Notes: a model not told the origin generated them from the letters alone. DNA of 5,435 nucleotides from an uncultured Eubacteriales bacterium (GCA_934408795.1 CAKRVQ010000089.1:1-5435), one strand, 5' to 3'; positions 1 to 5,306 are shown, counted from the first letter of the stretch. Made by a program: numbers and translations.

Positions 1-82
1 GGAGGGATTCGAACTCTCGAACCGCTTTTAACGGTTACACGATTTCCAATCGTGCGCGCTCGACCAGCTACGCGACATCTCC
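1..82 (-). tRNA. tRNA-Ser (anticodon GGA), 3' end cut by the window edge
   Basis: Read on the minus strand this folds as a class II tRNA. The 5' acceptor strand is GGAGATG (82-76). A D arm follows, with a GCG/CGC stem and GG in its loop. The anticodon stem CACGA/TCGTG encloses the loop TTGGAAA, giving anticodon GGA at 47-45, which decodes UCC and UCU. The long variable arm, with stem AACCG/CGGTT and a 7-base loop, is the hallmark of tRNA-Ser. The T loop is TTCGAAT. Only the first base of the 3' acceptor strand is inside the window, so the gene is partial. The T stem GAGAG/CCCTC has one A-C mismatch. The identity is secure from anticodon and variable arm together. Confidence 0.96.
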
Positions 83-130
83 ATGCGGTCGATATACCGG
101 TTGTTCCGTGTTCGCGAACAATACTAATAT

Positions 131-159
131 ATTATAAGTTCTCGTCATCCAAAAATCAA
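131..159 (-). promoter_or_regulatory. Sigma-A-type promoter of the tRNA-Ser gene
   Basis: On the minus strand there is a -35 box TTGATT (159-154), a 17-base spacer and a perfect -10 box TATAAT (136-131). The predicted transcription start is near 124, leaving a leader of about 40 bases before the mature tRNA 5' end at 82. The leader includes the 12-base perfect palindrome TGTTCGCGAACA at 109-120. Spacing and box quality make this one of the clearest promoters in the window. Confidence 0.8.
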
Positions 160-167
160 GTGTTTTT

Positions 168-195
168 TTGACGATTCGTGAATTCTTTTTTTATT
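168..195 (+). promoter_or_regulatory. Candidate plus-strand promoter, divergent from the tRNA promoter
   Basis: A -35 box TTGACG (168-173, five of six consensus bases) is followed after 16 bases by TTTATT (190-195, four of six). The predicted start is near 202, about 20 bases upstream of the strong Shine-Dalgarno GAGGTGAT at 221-228. The -10 box is weak and sits in a T-rich stretch, so chance resemblance is possible. If real, it could drive the small peptide and the aldolase-kinase operon. Confidence 0.35.
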
Positions 196-230
196 GCGTT
201 CTCTTACTTAGCGCAGCAGTGAGGTGATAA

Positions 231-341
231 ATGATGTTCTTGTTTTACCGAGCTGAGGATGTGTACTATACGGAGTGCGCATTTTTTCAATATTTATCCG
301 CTTTTTTTAGATATAGTAGTATTTTCTCGGACGCGCTATAA
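231..341 (+). CDS. Possible small peptide, 36 residues, rich in Phe and Tyr
   Basis: An open frame runs from ATG at 231 (or the adjacent ATG at 234) to TAA at 339-341. It is preceded by GAGGTGAT (221-228), an excellent match to the anti-Shine-Dalgarno sequence at correct spacing for either ATG. The predicted product has 7 Phe and 5 Tyr in 36 residues and no clear transmembrane run or signal peptide. I recognise no family. It lies between a candidate promoter (168-195) and the aldolase, so it could be a leader peptide or an independent small protein. Against it, T-rich DNA yields Phe codons by chance, and the last codons overlap a TATAAT box. The ribosome binding site is the main support. Confidence 0.33.
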   Translation: MMFLFYRAEDVYYTECAFFQYLSAFFRYSSIFSDAL

Positions 342-364
342 TCATATACAGATAACATACAGAT
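337..364 (+). promoter_or_regulatory. TATAAT box with tandem ATACAGAT repeats: candidate aldolase promoter and operator
   Basis: A perfect TATAAT lies at 337-342, with a predicted start near 349. No good -35 box lies 16-18 bases upstream, so on its own it would be weak or activator-dependent. The octamer ATACAGAT occurs at 346-353 and again at 357-364, 11 bases apart, which is one helical turn. It covers the predicted start point, where a repressor of a sugar-acid operon could sit. Promoter and operator roles are both inference from spacing and position. Confidence 0.33.
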
Positions 365-458
365 GTTTTTCTTCCCTTTGCTTTCGGTTGTAAAAGACAG
401 AAAACCGTATAAATCCCGCGGATCCTAAGATCATATTCAATTAAAAGGATGATATGTT

Positions 459-1421
459 ATGAATGAAACTTTGAAAAAACTCGGCCTTATGGGCATCGTA
501 CCCGTTGTGAAGATTAACGATGCCGATGATGCGGGCGACCTCGCCGATGCGTTGTGTGACGGCGGTCTGCCCTGCGCGGAGGTCACATTCCGTACCGATG
601 CCGCCGCTGACGCTATAAAGGAAATGAAAAAGCGCCGTCCAGAAATGTTGATAGGTGCGGGAACGGTTCTGACACCCGAGCAGGCGGACAGAGCCGTGAA
701 GGCGGGAGCGGAATTTATAGTCAGCCCGGGACTCAATACCGATGTCGTCGGTCACTGCATTAAAAAGGGATATCCCGTTATGCCGGGAATAGCGACGCCG
801 AGTGAGGCGGAAACGGCAATCGCACTGGGGCTTGATGCCGTAAAATTTTTCCCCGCGGAAGCAGCAGGCGGTCTTAAAATGGTAAAGGCAATGTCGGCTC
901 CTTATTCGGGTCTGATGTTTATGCCCACGGGCGGTATAAATCCTGATAATATGAACACATGGCTCTCTTTCAAAAAGATACTCTGCTGCGGCGGCAGCTG
1001 GATGGTGCCCGCCGACCTTATCGCGTCTCATTCATTTGACGAGATCAAGCGTATGACCGCCGAAGCGGTCAAAAAGATGCTCGGATTCAAGCTTGCGCAC
1101 ATCGGTGTTAACTGTGCGGATGAGGCGTCGGCAGAGTCGACGGCGGCGAGCTTTGCAAGCGTCCTCGGATACGACGGGGATGAGCGTACAAAGTCGGTCT
1201 TCGTAGGACACGTTGAGATAATGAAAAGCATTGGCAAGGGCAAAAACGGCCACATAGCGATATCTGCGTTGAGCGTTGACCGTGCTGCGGCGTACCTGGA
1301 GAGAAAGGGGATCGAGCTTGACTATGAGTCCGCAAAGTATGATGCCGACGGTAAACTGACCTTCATATACATAAAAGGCGAGGTTGGCGGATTCGCGATA
1401 CATCTTGTTTCGGAAAAATAA
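459..1421 (+). CDS. eda: KDPG/KHG aldolase with C-terminal VOC-like domain
   Basis: The product (320 residues) is predicted to cleave 2-keto-3-deoxy-6-phosphogluconate to pyruvate and glyceraldehyde-3-phosphate in the cytoplasm. It may also act on 4-hydroxy-2-oxoglutarate, as family members do. Residues 1-209 form the class I aldolase barrel. Visible landmarks are Glu41 and Arg45 in AEVTFR, Thr69 in GAGT, the Schiff-base lysine Lys129 in VKFFPAE, the phosphate-binding MPTGGI (155-160), and CGGSWMVP (177-184). Stand-alone Eda is about 205-215 residues. Residues 210-320 are an extra domain resembling the vicinal oxygen chelate (glyoxalase-like) fold, with possible metal ligands His214, Glu253, His265 and His315. 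ATG 459 is chosen for the Shine-Dalgarno AAGGA at 445-449. The kinase making its substrate follows after 69 bases with no terminator, so the two probably share a transcript. The aldolase call is firm; the role of the extra domain is unknown. Confidence 0.94.
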   Translation: MNETLKKLGLMGIVPVVKINDADDAGDLADALCDGGLPCAEVTFRTDAAADAIKEMKKRRPEMLIGAGTVLTPEQADRAVKAGAEFIVSPGLNTDVVGHCIKKGYPVMPGIATPSEAETAIALGLDAVKFFPAEAAGGLKMVKAMSAPYSGLMFMPTGGINPDNMNTWLSFKKILCCGGSWMVPADLIASHSFDEIKRMTAEAVKKMLGFKLAHIGVNCADEASAESTAASFASVLGYDGDERTKSVFVGHVEIMKSIGKGKNGHIAISALSVDRAAAYLERKGIELDYESAKYDADGKLTFIYIKGEVGGFAIHLVSEK

Positions 1422-1490
1422 GTAAGATACGAATTTTTCGTCCGCATAAGATGCCGATCAGAAAAGATAAATGATAGGAGATACGGAAAA

Positions 1491-2510
1491 ATGAAAGCAG
1501 TAACATTCGGAGAAATAATGCTGAGACTTGCACCCGAGGGGTATTACAGATTTGTTCAGGCCGACCGCTTCGGCGCCACATACGGCGGCGGCGAGGCCAA
1601 TGTTGCGGTGTCGCTTGCCGAGTTCGGAATCTATGCATCGTTTGTTACAAAGCTTCCGACCCATGAAATAGGTCAAGCGGCAGTCAATGAGCTGAGACGC
1701 TACGGTGTAGACACCTCAAACATTGCCCGCGGCGGTGACAGAGTCGGTATCTATTTCCTTGAAAAAGGCGCAAGCCAGCGCCCGTCAAAGGTTATATATG
1801 ACAGAGCGGGTTCCGCAATAGCCGAAGCCGATGCGTCTGACTTTGACTGGGACAGTATCTTTGAAGGAGCAGACTGGTTCCATTTCACGGGAATCACTCC
1901 CGCACTCGGGGATAATGTGGCTCGGATATGTCTTGAGGCATGTAAAGCGGCAAAGGAGCGCAATATCACCGTGAGCTGCGACCTTAATTATCGTAAAAAG
2001 CTTTGGTCGAGAGAAAAAGCGGGAAAGGTCATGTCGCAGCTGATGCAATATGTGGATGTCTGCATTGCAAACGAAGAGGATGCGTCGGATGTGTTCGGAA
2101 TAAGCTCCGAGGGCACGGATGTCAGCAAAGGTGCCGTGAACAGCGAGGGATACAAAAGTGTTGCTGAGCAGCTTGTGTCGCGTTTCGGATTCAAATCGGT
2201 GGCGATCACCCTCAGAACTTCATTTTCCGCAAACGACAACGGCTGGGCTGCCATGCTCTATACCGACGGTAAATGCTATTTCAGCAAGCAGTATAAGATA
2301 CATATAGTTGACCGTGTCGGCGGCGGAGACAGTTTCGGAGCCGGATTGATCTATTCCTCGCTTATGGGTATGGCACCGCAGGAAAGAATAGAGTTTGCGG
2401 TCGCGGCATCGTGCCTTAAGCATTCGGTCGAAGGGGACTTTAACCATGTGAGCGTTGATGAAGTAAAAAAACTTGCCGAAGGGGACGGCTCCGGCAGAGT
2501 CCAAAGGTAA
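1491..2510 (+). CDS. kdgK: 2-keto-3-deoxygluconate kinase, PfkB family
   Basis: The product (339 residues, normal for the family) is predicted to phosphorylate KDG with ATP to give KDPG, the substrate of the adjacent aldolase. It shows the N-terminal PfkB sugar-binding segment GGGEANVAVSLAEFG (32-46), the central DLNYRKKLW (164-172) typical of KDG-kinase-like members, NEED (194-197), and the second PfkB signature DRVGGGDSFGAG (274-285). Asp280 is the expected catalytic base and the glycines form the anion hole. ATG 1491 is preceded by AGGAG at 1476-1480. Pairing with the KDPG aldolase supports KDG as substrate over fructose or ribose. The context fits use of galacturonate, glucuronate or pectin oligomers, although no isomerase, dehydratase or uptake gene lies in the window. 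Transcription probably ends in the hairpins at 2667-2762. Confidence 0.92.
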   Translation: MKAVTFGEIMLRLAPEGYYRFVQADRFGATYGGGEANVAVSLAEFGIYASFVTKLPTHEIGQAAVNELRRYGVDTSNIARGGDRVGIYFLEKGASQRPSKVIYDRAGSAIAEADASDFDWDSIFEGADWFHFTGITPALGDNVARICLEACKAAKERNITVSCDLNYRKKLWSREKAGKVMSQLMQYVDVCIANEEDASDVFGISSEGTDVSKGAVNSEGYKSVAEQLVSRFGFKSVAITLRTSFSANDNGWAAMLYTDGKCYFSKQYKIHIVDRVGGGDSFGAGLIYSSLMGMAPQERIEFAVAASCLKHSVEGDFNHVSVDEVKKLAEGDGSGRVQR

Positions 2511-2666
2511 ATTTCGACATTTGGAACGTGCGGTAGACACCGGGTCACGGCAGTCACGAAAACTGTACTTTTATGCTCTTTTTAACTCCTCACCCGAATG
2601 CGCTTGATCCCGTGATAAAAAACTCATTCGTTTTATGCAGAACGGAATTATTTTCAGATAATATGC

Positions 2667-2708
2667 GCCGCCGTGCCGACCGTTATAACAGACGGTCGGA
2701 ACGGCGGC
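2667..2708 (+). terminator. Long GC-rich hairpin after kdgK, probable terminator or transcript 3' structure
   Basis: The arms GCCGCCGTGCCGACCGT (2667-2683) and ACGGTCGGAACGGCGGC (2692-2708) pair over 17 positions with a single G-A mismatch, around the 8-base loop TATAACAG. The structure is very stable and lies about 160 bases after the kdgK stop. Only TTT follows on the plus strand before mixed sequence, so it is not a textbook intrinsic terminator alone. It may instead stabilise the 3' end or work with the next hairpin. Confidence 0.6.
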
Positions 2709-2728
2709 TTTGTGCGTTGTGTTATGTT

Positions 2729-2762
2729 GTTCGGGTTTTGCCGAGCGTTTTTCTATTATTTT
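2729..2762 (+). terminator. Intrinsic terminator candidate with U-rich tail
   Basis: A 6-pair stem GTTCGG/CCGAGC (2729-2734 and 2741-2746, one G-U pair) encloses the loop GTTTTG. It is followed by GTTTTTCTATTATTTT at 2747-2762. The stem is short, but the U-rich tail is good for the plus strand. It lies 20 bases after the larger hairpin, so the two could act as tandem terminators for the eda-kdgK transcript. Confidence 0.5.
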
Positions 2763-2791
2763 CATTGTCAATACCTTTGTAGATATGATTG

Positions 2792-2812
2792 CCGATATTA
2801 CTGTGATATCGG
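2792..2812. repeat. Interrupted perfect palindrome, possible operator
   Basis: CCGATAT (2792-2798) and ATATCGG (2806-2812) are perfect inverted repeats separated by 7 bases. No T tract follows on either strand, so it is unlikely to be a terminator. It ends 23 bases upstream of the -35 box of the promoter at 2836-2864, a typical place for an activator or other dimeric regulator. The regulatory role is inferred from symmetry and position only. Confidence 0.35.
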
Positions 2813-2835
2813 GCGGTGTCTGCGGATTTTCTCGG

Positions 2836-2864
2836 TTGATAAAAAGAATCCTCTGTGATACAAT
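2836..2864 (+). promoter_or_regulatory. Sigma-A promoter with extended -10 for the lipoprotein operon
   Basis: The -35 box TTGATA (2836-2841, five of six), a 17-base spacer and -10 box TACAAT (2859-2864, five of six) are preceded by TGA, giving the extended -10 form TGNTACAAT. The predicted start is near 2871, leaving an untranslated leader of about 42 bases before ATG 2913. The start region is flanked by the inverted repeat AAATTG (2865-2870) and CAATTT (2886-2891), which could be a repressor site or a small 5' hairpin. Confidence 0.75.
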
Positions 2865-2912
2865 AAATTGTGGCATTCAGAATAGCAATTTTGAGAACGG
2901 GTGTTATGATAT

Positions 2913-3665
2913 ATGAAACACTTTATTTCGGTGATGACCGTAATTGCGGCAATGTTAATGATAATGTTGACTGCGTCCTGCCGTATGCCCGAACCTCGCG
3001 GCAGCACCGATCAGTCGTTGCGGAACAATGTGCAGAGCGGCGGAGATTTGTGCAGCGACGCATCGTCGTCCGATGTCGGATCCGATACAAAAACATCTTA
3101 CTACTCCTGTGACTTTTCTCTTTGCCTGGCGGATGCGTCATACAGATCGTTTAAACCTGTGAAAACTTCGGCACTGCCCGACAGAACAGGTGTCGACATT
3201 GCCTGCTATTGGGTCTTGCCGACAAATGAATCGGCTTTGAGTAATGTCGATTACCGCGATCTGTGGAAAAAGTTTGTAAGCGAGTCTTTAGAAGTAAACG
3301 GCGCACCGGAACTCGGAAAAGGTGAGACCCTGAATCCGAAAACGGGATTCAGACTTACGGTCGTGACGGAAGAGGGGAAGATGACGGAGACCGTGCTCTC
3401 GCCGTCCGACATCGATGAACATATATCGGAATATATCGAAATGTACCTGTATGATGATGTGAATCACCCTTCGGGCAGCTGGTATTCTCACCTCACGACA
3501 GAGGAAATGGCCGACGAAACCATCATCTCATCGGTCAAACTCACGACGGGCAAGCTATCGCATCTTGTAAAGTCGGTTAAGCTTGAAGCGTTTATTTATA
3601 TTGAAGATGAGGCGGCAAACGGTGAATACAACGGAGACAACATAAAATCCGTAATAATAGAATGA
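2913..3665 (+). CDS. Predicted lipoprotein of unknown family
   Basis: The product has 250 residues. Lys2 and a hydrophobic run (4-22) lead to TASC with Cys23, a permissive lipobox (Thr at -3 is less usual), so lipid anchoring outside the membrane is predicted. Residues 24-62 are a Ser/Asp/Gly-rich linker of the kind that follows lipoprotein anchors. Residues 63-250 form an acidic domain with mixed strand- and helix-like segments. Cysteines at 47, 66, 71 and 98 could form disulfides. I recognise no family or catalytic motif. The start ATG 2913 has a weak Shine-Dalgarno (GGGTG, 2899-2903), but the signal peptide fits this start exactly. It is the first gene after a strong promoter and 64 bases before a membrane-protein gene. 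An ABC ATPase follows, so it may be the outer component of an envelope complex. Coding and lipoprotein status are good; function is unknown. Confidence 0.85.
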   Translation: MKHFISVMTVIAAMLMIMLTASCRMPEPRGSTDQSLRNNVQSGGDLCSDASSSDVGSDTKTSYYSCDFSLCLADASYRSFKPVKTSALPDRTGVDIACYWVLPTNESALSNVDYRDLWKKFVSESLEVNGAPELGKGETLNPKTGFRLTVVTEEGKMTETVLSPSDIDEHISEYIEMYLYDDVNHPSGSWYSHLTTEEMADETIISSVKLTTGKLSHLVKSVKLEAFIYIEDEAANGEYNGDNIKSVIIE

Positions 3666-3729
3666 CCGTTTTGTGTCCGATACGGCGATCGCGATCGTCG
3701 GTCCGAAAAAGGGAAGAAGAGGGAAAACA

Positions 3730-4206
3730 ATGGATTATGTAAACTTTATGAAAAGCACCGGGTATTTCGGCATCATTGCCTTTTTACTTCTTATTGCCGT
3801 ATGTCTCATAATACCGATCGTCTCAAATTACCGTATGCGCGAGCGATATTCGGGCGGGATACAGACTAAGTTCGGCGGTGTAAGAAGATATAAAACTCCT
3901 GCGGACGAGGATCATATTATCGCGTCGCTGAAAGAAAAAACCGACGGCGATGTGATGGTCTATTCATTTGAAGAGACACCGATAAACGATGACGGTGAAC
4001 GACTCGTTGTGTTTTATAAGTATAACAAACCGATAAAAAGGATGCACGAAGAAAAGTACCTGATGAAAATTTTAAAGGACGCCGCGCAGCTTGAAAGCGT
4101 AACCGTTCTTGAGATCCGTCCCGCGGACAACAAGAATTCGGGTGTATACGAAAAATATATCGACAGATTTATTGTCGAAAAGCTCAACGCAGTCAGAATA
4201 CCGTAA
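3730..4206 (+). CDS. Single-pass membrane protein of unknown family
   Basis: With ATG 3730 the product has 158 residues. This start is preceded by AAGAGGG (3717-3723) at good spacing. An in-frame GTG at 3673 would add 19 residues but lacks a ribosome binding site and would put a basic stretch before the anchor. Residues 11-31 are one strong transmembrane helix, followed at once by NYRMRERY. The basic flank suggests by the positive-inside rule that the C-terminal part is cytoplasmic, but this is not certain. Residues 45-158 form a soluble, charged domain with strand-like VMVYSF (75-80) and RLVVFYKY (91-98), a Lys-rich middle and VTVLEI (124-129). No known motif is seen. It sits between the lipoprotein and the ABC ATPase, so it could link the ATPase to the membrane. 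It is too small to be an FtsX/MacB permease. Confidence 0.82.
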   Translation: MDYVNFMKSTGYFGIIAFLLLIAVCLIIPIVSNYRMRERYSGGIQTKFGGVRRYKTPADEDHIIASLKEKTDGDVMVYSFEETPINDDGERLVVFYKYNKPIKRMHEEKYLMKILKDAAQLESVTVLEIRPADNKNSGVYEKYIDRFIVEKLNAVRIP

Positions 4207-4236
4207 GACTGTGAATTTCGCAAAAAGGGTGCAAAA

Positions 4237-4332
4237 ATGCGCGTCAACGATTCGTCAATGATCTGTCGTCGGTCTTTCACCGATCTGCTATCGGTCGGCA
4301 GAAACTCGATCGGCGTTTTTGAAGGCGAATAG
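4237..4332 (+). CDS. Possible 31-residue peptide between the membrane protein and the ABC ATPase
   Basis: ATG 4237 follows AGGGTG (4226-4231) at workable spacing, and the frame ends at TAG 4330-4332. The predicted peptide begins MRVNDSSMICRR and ends GVFEGE, with no transmembrane segment. It lies in the 201-base gap between two genes of the same orientation and covers a set of alternative hairpins (4269-4320). It could be a translated attenuator-type leader for the ATPase gene, a small partner protein, or a chance frame. I recognise no family. The ribosome binding site and position are the only support. Confidence 0.28.
   Translation: MRVNDSSMICRRSFTDLLSVGRNSIGVFEGE
4269..4320 (+). promoter_or_regulatory. 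Alternative RNA hairpins ending in T5, candidate attenuator before the ABC gene
   Basis: ACCGAT (4279-4284) can pair perfectly with ATCGGT (4290-4295) around a 5-base loop. It can instead pair back with TCGGT (4269-4273), or forward as CACCGAT with ATCGGCG (4309-4315, one A-C mismatch), which is directly followed by TTTTT (4316-4320). The pairings are mutually exclusive and only the last ends in a T tract. That is the logic of an attenuator, and the possible peptide at 4237-4332 overlaps it. Stems are short and the T tract is only five long, so this is tentative. Confidence 0.3.
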
Positions 4333-4407
4333 GCATATACTCTCACTCATAAACGGAACCGAATCGGCAAAACTAATCGCATCAGACAAAGAAAACGGTG
4401 ATGCGAA

Positions 4408-5082
4408 ATGTCGCTTATTGAACTTGATAATATTTCCAAAATCTACGGCGGCGGAGAGGGAGGCGTCACTGCCCTTGACAATGTGTCCCTCTGCGTGGAA
4501 CGCGGTGAAATGCTTGCGGTACTCGGAGCGTCGGGCTCGGGCAAATCAACATTGATGAACATTATAGGCTGCCTTGACACGCCGACTTCCGGAAGATACT
4601 ATCTTGACGGCAAAGAGGTCGCGAAAATGTCCGAAAGGCAGTTGTCGTTTGTACGAAGCAAAAAGGTAGGCTTTATATTTCAGGGCTATAATCTTGTTCC
4701 GTCTCTGACCGCACTTGAAAATGTGGAATTGCCGCTGATATATCGCGGGATCAGCAGGTCAAAGAGCCGCGCTTTGGCTAAGGACGCACTTGAAAGGGTT
4801 GGGCTTTCGGGACGCGCAAAGCATTCGCCGAACGAATTGTCCGGAGGCCAGCAGCAAAGAGTGGCGGTGGCAAGGGCAATAGCCGCCCGTCCTCCCGTGA
4901 TACTTGCCGATGAGCCGACAGGAAATCTCGACACCGCTTCGGGTGCCGAGGTAATGAAACTTTTACACGGGCTAAACGCAGACGGGCATACGGTGATAAT
5001 AATAACCCACGATATCGGTCTCGCTTCCGAGATACCCCAAAAGCTTTGCATTTCCGACGGCAGGGTCACAAGAAGATATTGA
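4408..5082 (+). CDS. ABC transporter ATP-binding protein, MacB/LolD type
   Basis: The product has 224 residues, typical of this ATPase class. All nucleotide-binding motifs are intact: Walker A GASGSGKST (40-48, Lys46), Q-loop Gln92 in FQGYNLVPSL, signature LSGGQ (144-148), Walker B VILADEPTGNLD (164-175) with catalytic Glu169, and switch His201. The N-terminal LDNVSL, NLVPSLTALENVELPL and DEPTGNLD are characteristic of the MacB/LolD/FtsE-like group, which drives extracytoplasmic extraction or export rather than classical uptake. ATG 4408 follows GGTGAT (4397-4402). Relatives are usually encoded next to an FtsX/MacB-fold permease, often with a membrane-fusion protein. Here the upstream partners are a lipoprotein and a single-pass membrane protein, and the next 350 bases have no permease. 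The partner may lie beyond the window. ATPase function is certain; substrate unknown. Confidence 0.95.
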   Translation: MSLIELDNISKIYGGGEGGVTALDNVSLCVERGEMLAVLGASGSGKSTLMNIIGCLDTPTSGRYYLDGKEVAKMSERQLSFVRSKKVGFIFQGYNLVPSLTALENVELPLIYRGISRSKSRALAKDALERVGLSGRAKHSPNELSGGQQQRVAVARAIAARPPVILADEPTGNLDTASGAEVMKLLHGLNADGHTVIIITHDIGLASEIPQKLCISDGRVTRRY

Positions 5083-5153
5083 ATGCGATTCGGAATCGAA
5101 ATGCGGTCGTGATCGGTTCCGCTTCGGCACCTCTCCGAAGAGCAAAGTGCGGA

Positions 5154-5226
5154 CGGGCAGCGCCGCGCGCCCCGTCGGGGCGCCGAACGGGTACCGTCAG
5201 GCCTTTTGCGGCAGTGCCCGTTTTTT
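5154..5226 (+). terminator. Branched GC-rich terminator after the ABC ATPase gene
   Basis: An outer stem CGGGCA (5154-5159) with TGCCCG (5215-5220) is followed directly by TTTTTT (5221-5226). Inside it GCCGC (5162-5166) pairs with GCGGC (5208-5212). The interior holds a perfect 7-pair hairpin GCGCCCC/GGGGCGC with loop GTC (5167-5183) and a small ACGG/CCGT stem (5187-5197). A stable stem ending exactly at a T6 tract is classic for intrinsic termination, about 70 bases after the ABC stop. The branched interior is unusual for a simple terminator and could be the 3' end of a structured RNA. Confidence 0.65.
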
Positions 5227-5275
5227 GATATCTGCGTGGCCGTGCTGCGGTACGCTCACCTTTATGTGCCCGTTT

Positions 5276-5292
5276 GCCGCGCTTCGCGCGGC
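5276..5292. repeat. Perfect 7-pair GC hairpin with TTC loop
   Basis: GCCGCGC (5276-5282) and GCGCGGC (5286-5292) pair perfectly around the triloop TTC. The design matches the 7-pair, 3-base-loop hairpin at 5167-5183, about 100 bases earlier. No T tract follows on either strand, so it is probably not a terminator. It may be part of a structured RNA or a palindromic repeat unit. Confidence 0.45.
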
Positions 5293-5306
5293 GCGGCGCT
5301 GCCCGC

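Larger units (their letters stand above)
83..458. other. AT-rich intergenic region between the divergent tRNA-Ser and the aldolase gene
   Basis: This 376-base spacer has no long gene. It contains the tRNA leader palindrome (109-120), back-to-back promoter candidates with -35 boxes at 154-159 (minus) and 168-173 (plus), a possible 36-codon peptide (231-341), a TATAAT box (337-342) and two ATACAGAT repeats (346-353 and 357-364). The aldolase Shine-Dalgarno AAGGA lies at 445-449. No intrinsic terminator or recognisable riboswitch is apparent. Confidence 0.7.
2511..2912. other. Non-coding region between the kinase operon and the lipoprotein operon
   Basis: This 402-base stretch has only short overlapping frames in several phases, none with a convincing ribosome binding site or family resemblance. 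It contains a 17-base-arm hairpin (2667-2708), a smaller hairpin with a U-rich tail (2729-2762), an interrupted palindrome (2792-2812) and a strong promoter (2836-2864). The arrangement fits termination of the upstream operon followed by independent initiation of the downstream one. Confidence 0.75.

Noticed and set aside
109..120. LexA-type SOS box at TGTTCGCGAACA
   Set aside because: Firmicute LexA boxes have GAAC before GTTC with a short spacer; here the half-sites are in the opposite order.
1429..1441. ACGAA-TTT-TTCGT palindrome between eda and kdgK
   Set aside because: The stem is only five AT-leaning pairs with no T tract after it, too weak to separate the two genes.
2571..2916. Several 60-100 codon frames on both strands in the intergenic region
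   Set aside because: They overlap each other, span the hairpins and promoter, and show no family features or good ribosome binding sites.
3673..3729. Upstream GTG start for the 158-residue membrane protein, adding 19 residues
   Set aside because: No ribosome binding site precedes GTG 3673, whereas ATG 3730 follows AAGAGGG at good spacing and places the transmembrane helix close to the N-terminus.
4319..4341. TTGAAG and TATACT as a promoter for the ABC gene
   Set aside because: The spacer is only 11 bases, too short for a sigma-A promoter.
4319..4555. 78-codon plus-strand frame beginning with TTG
   Set aside because: It overlaps the certain ABC ATPase in another frame and has no ribosome binding site.
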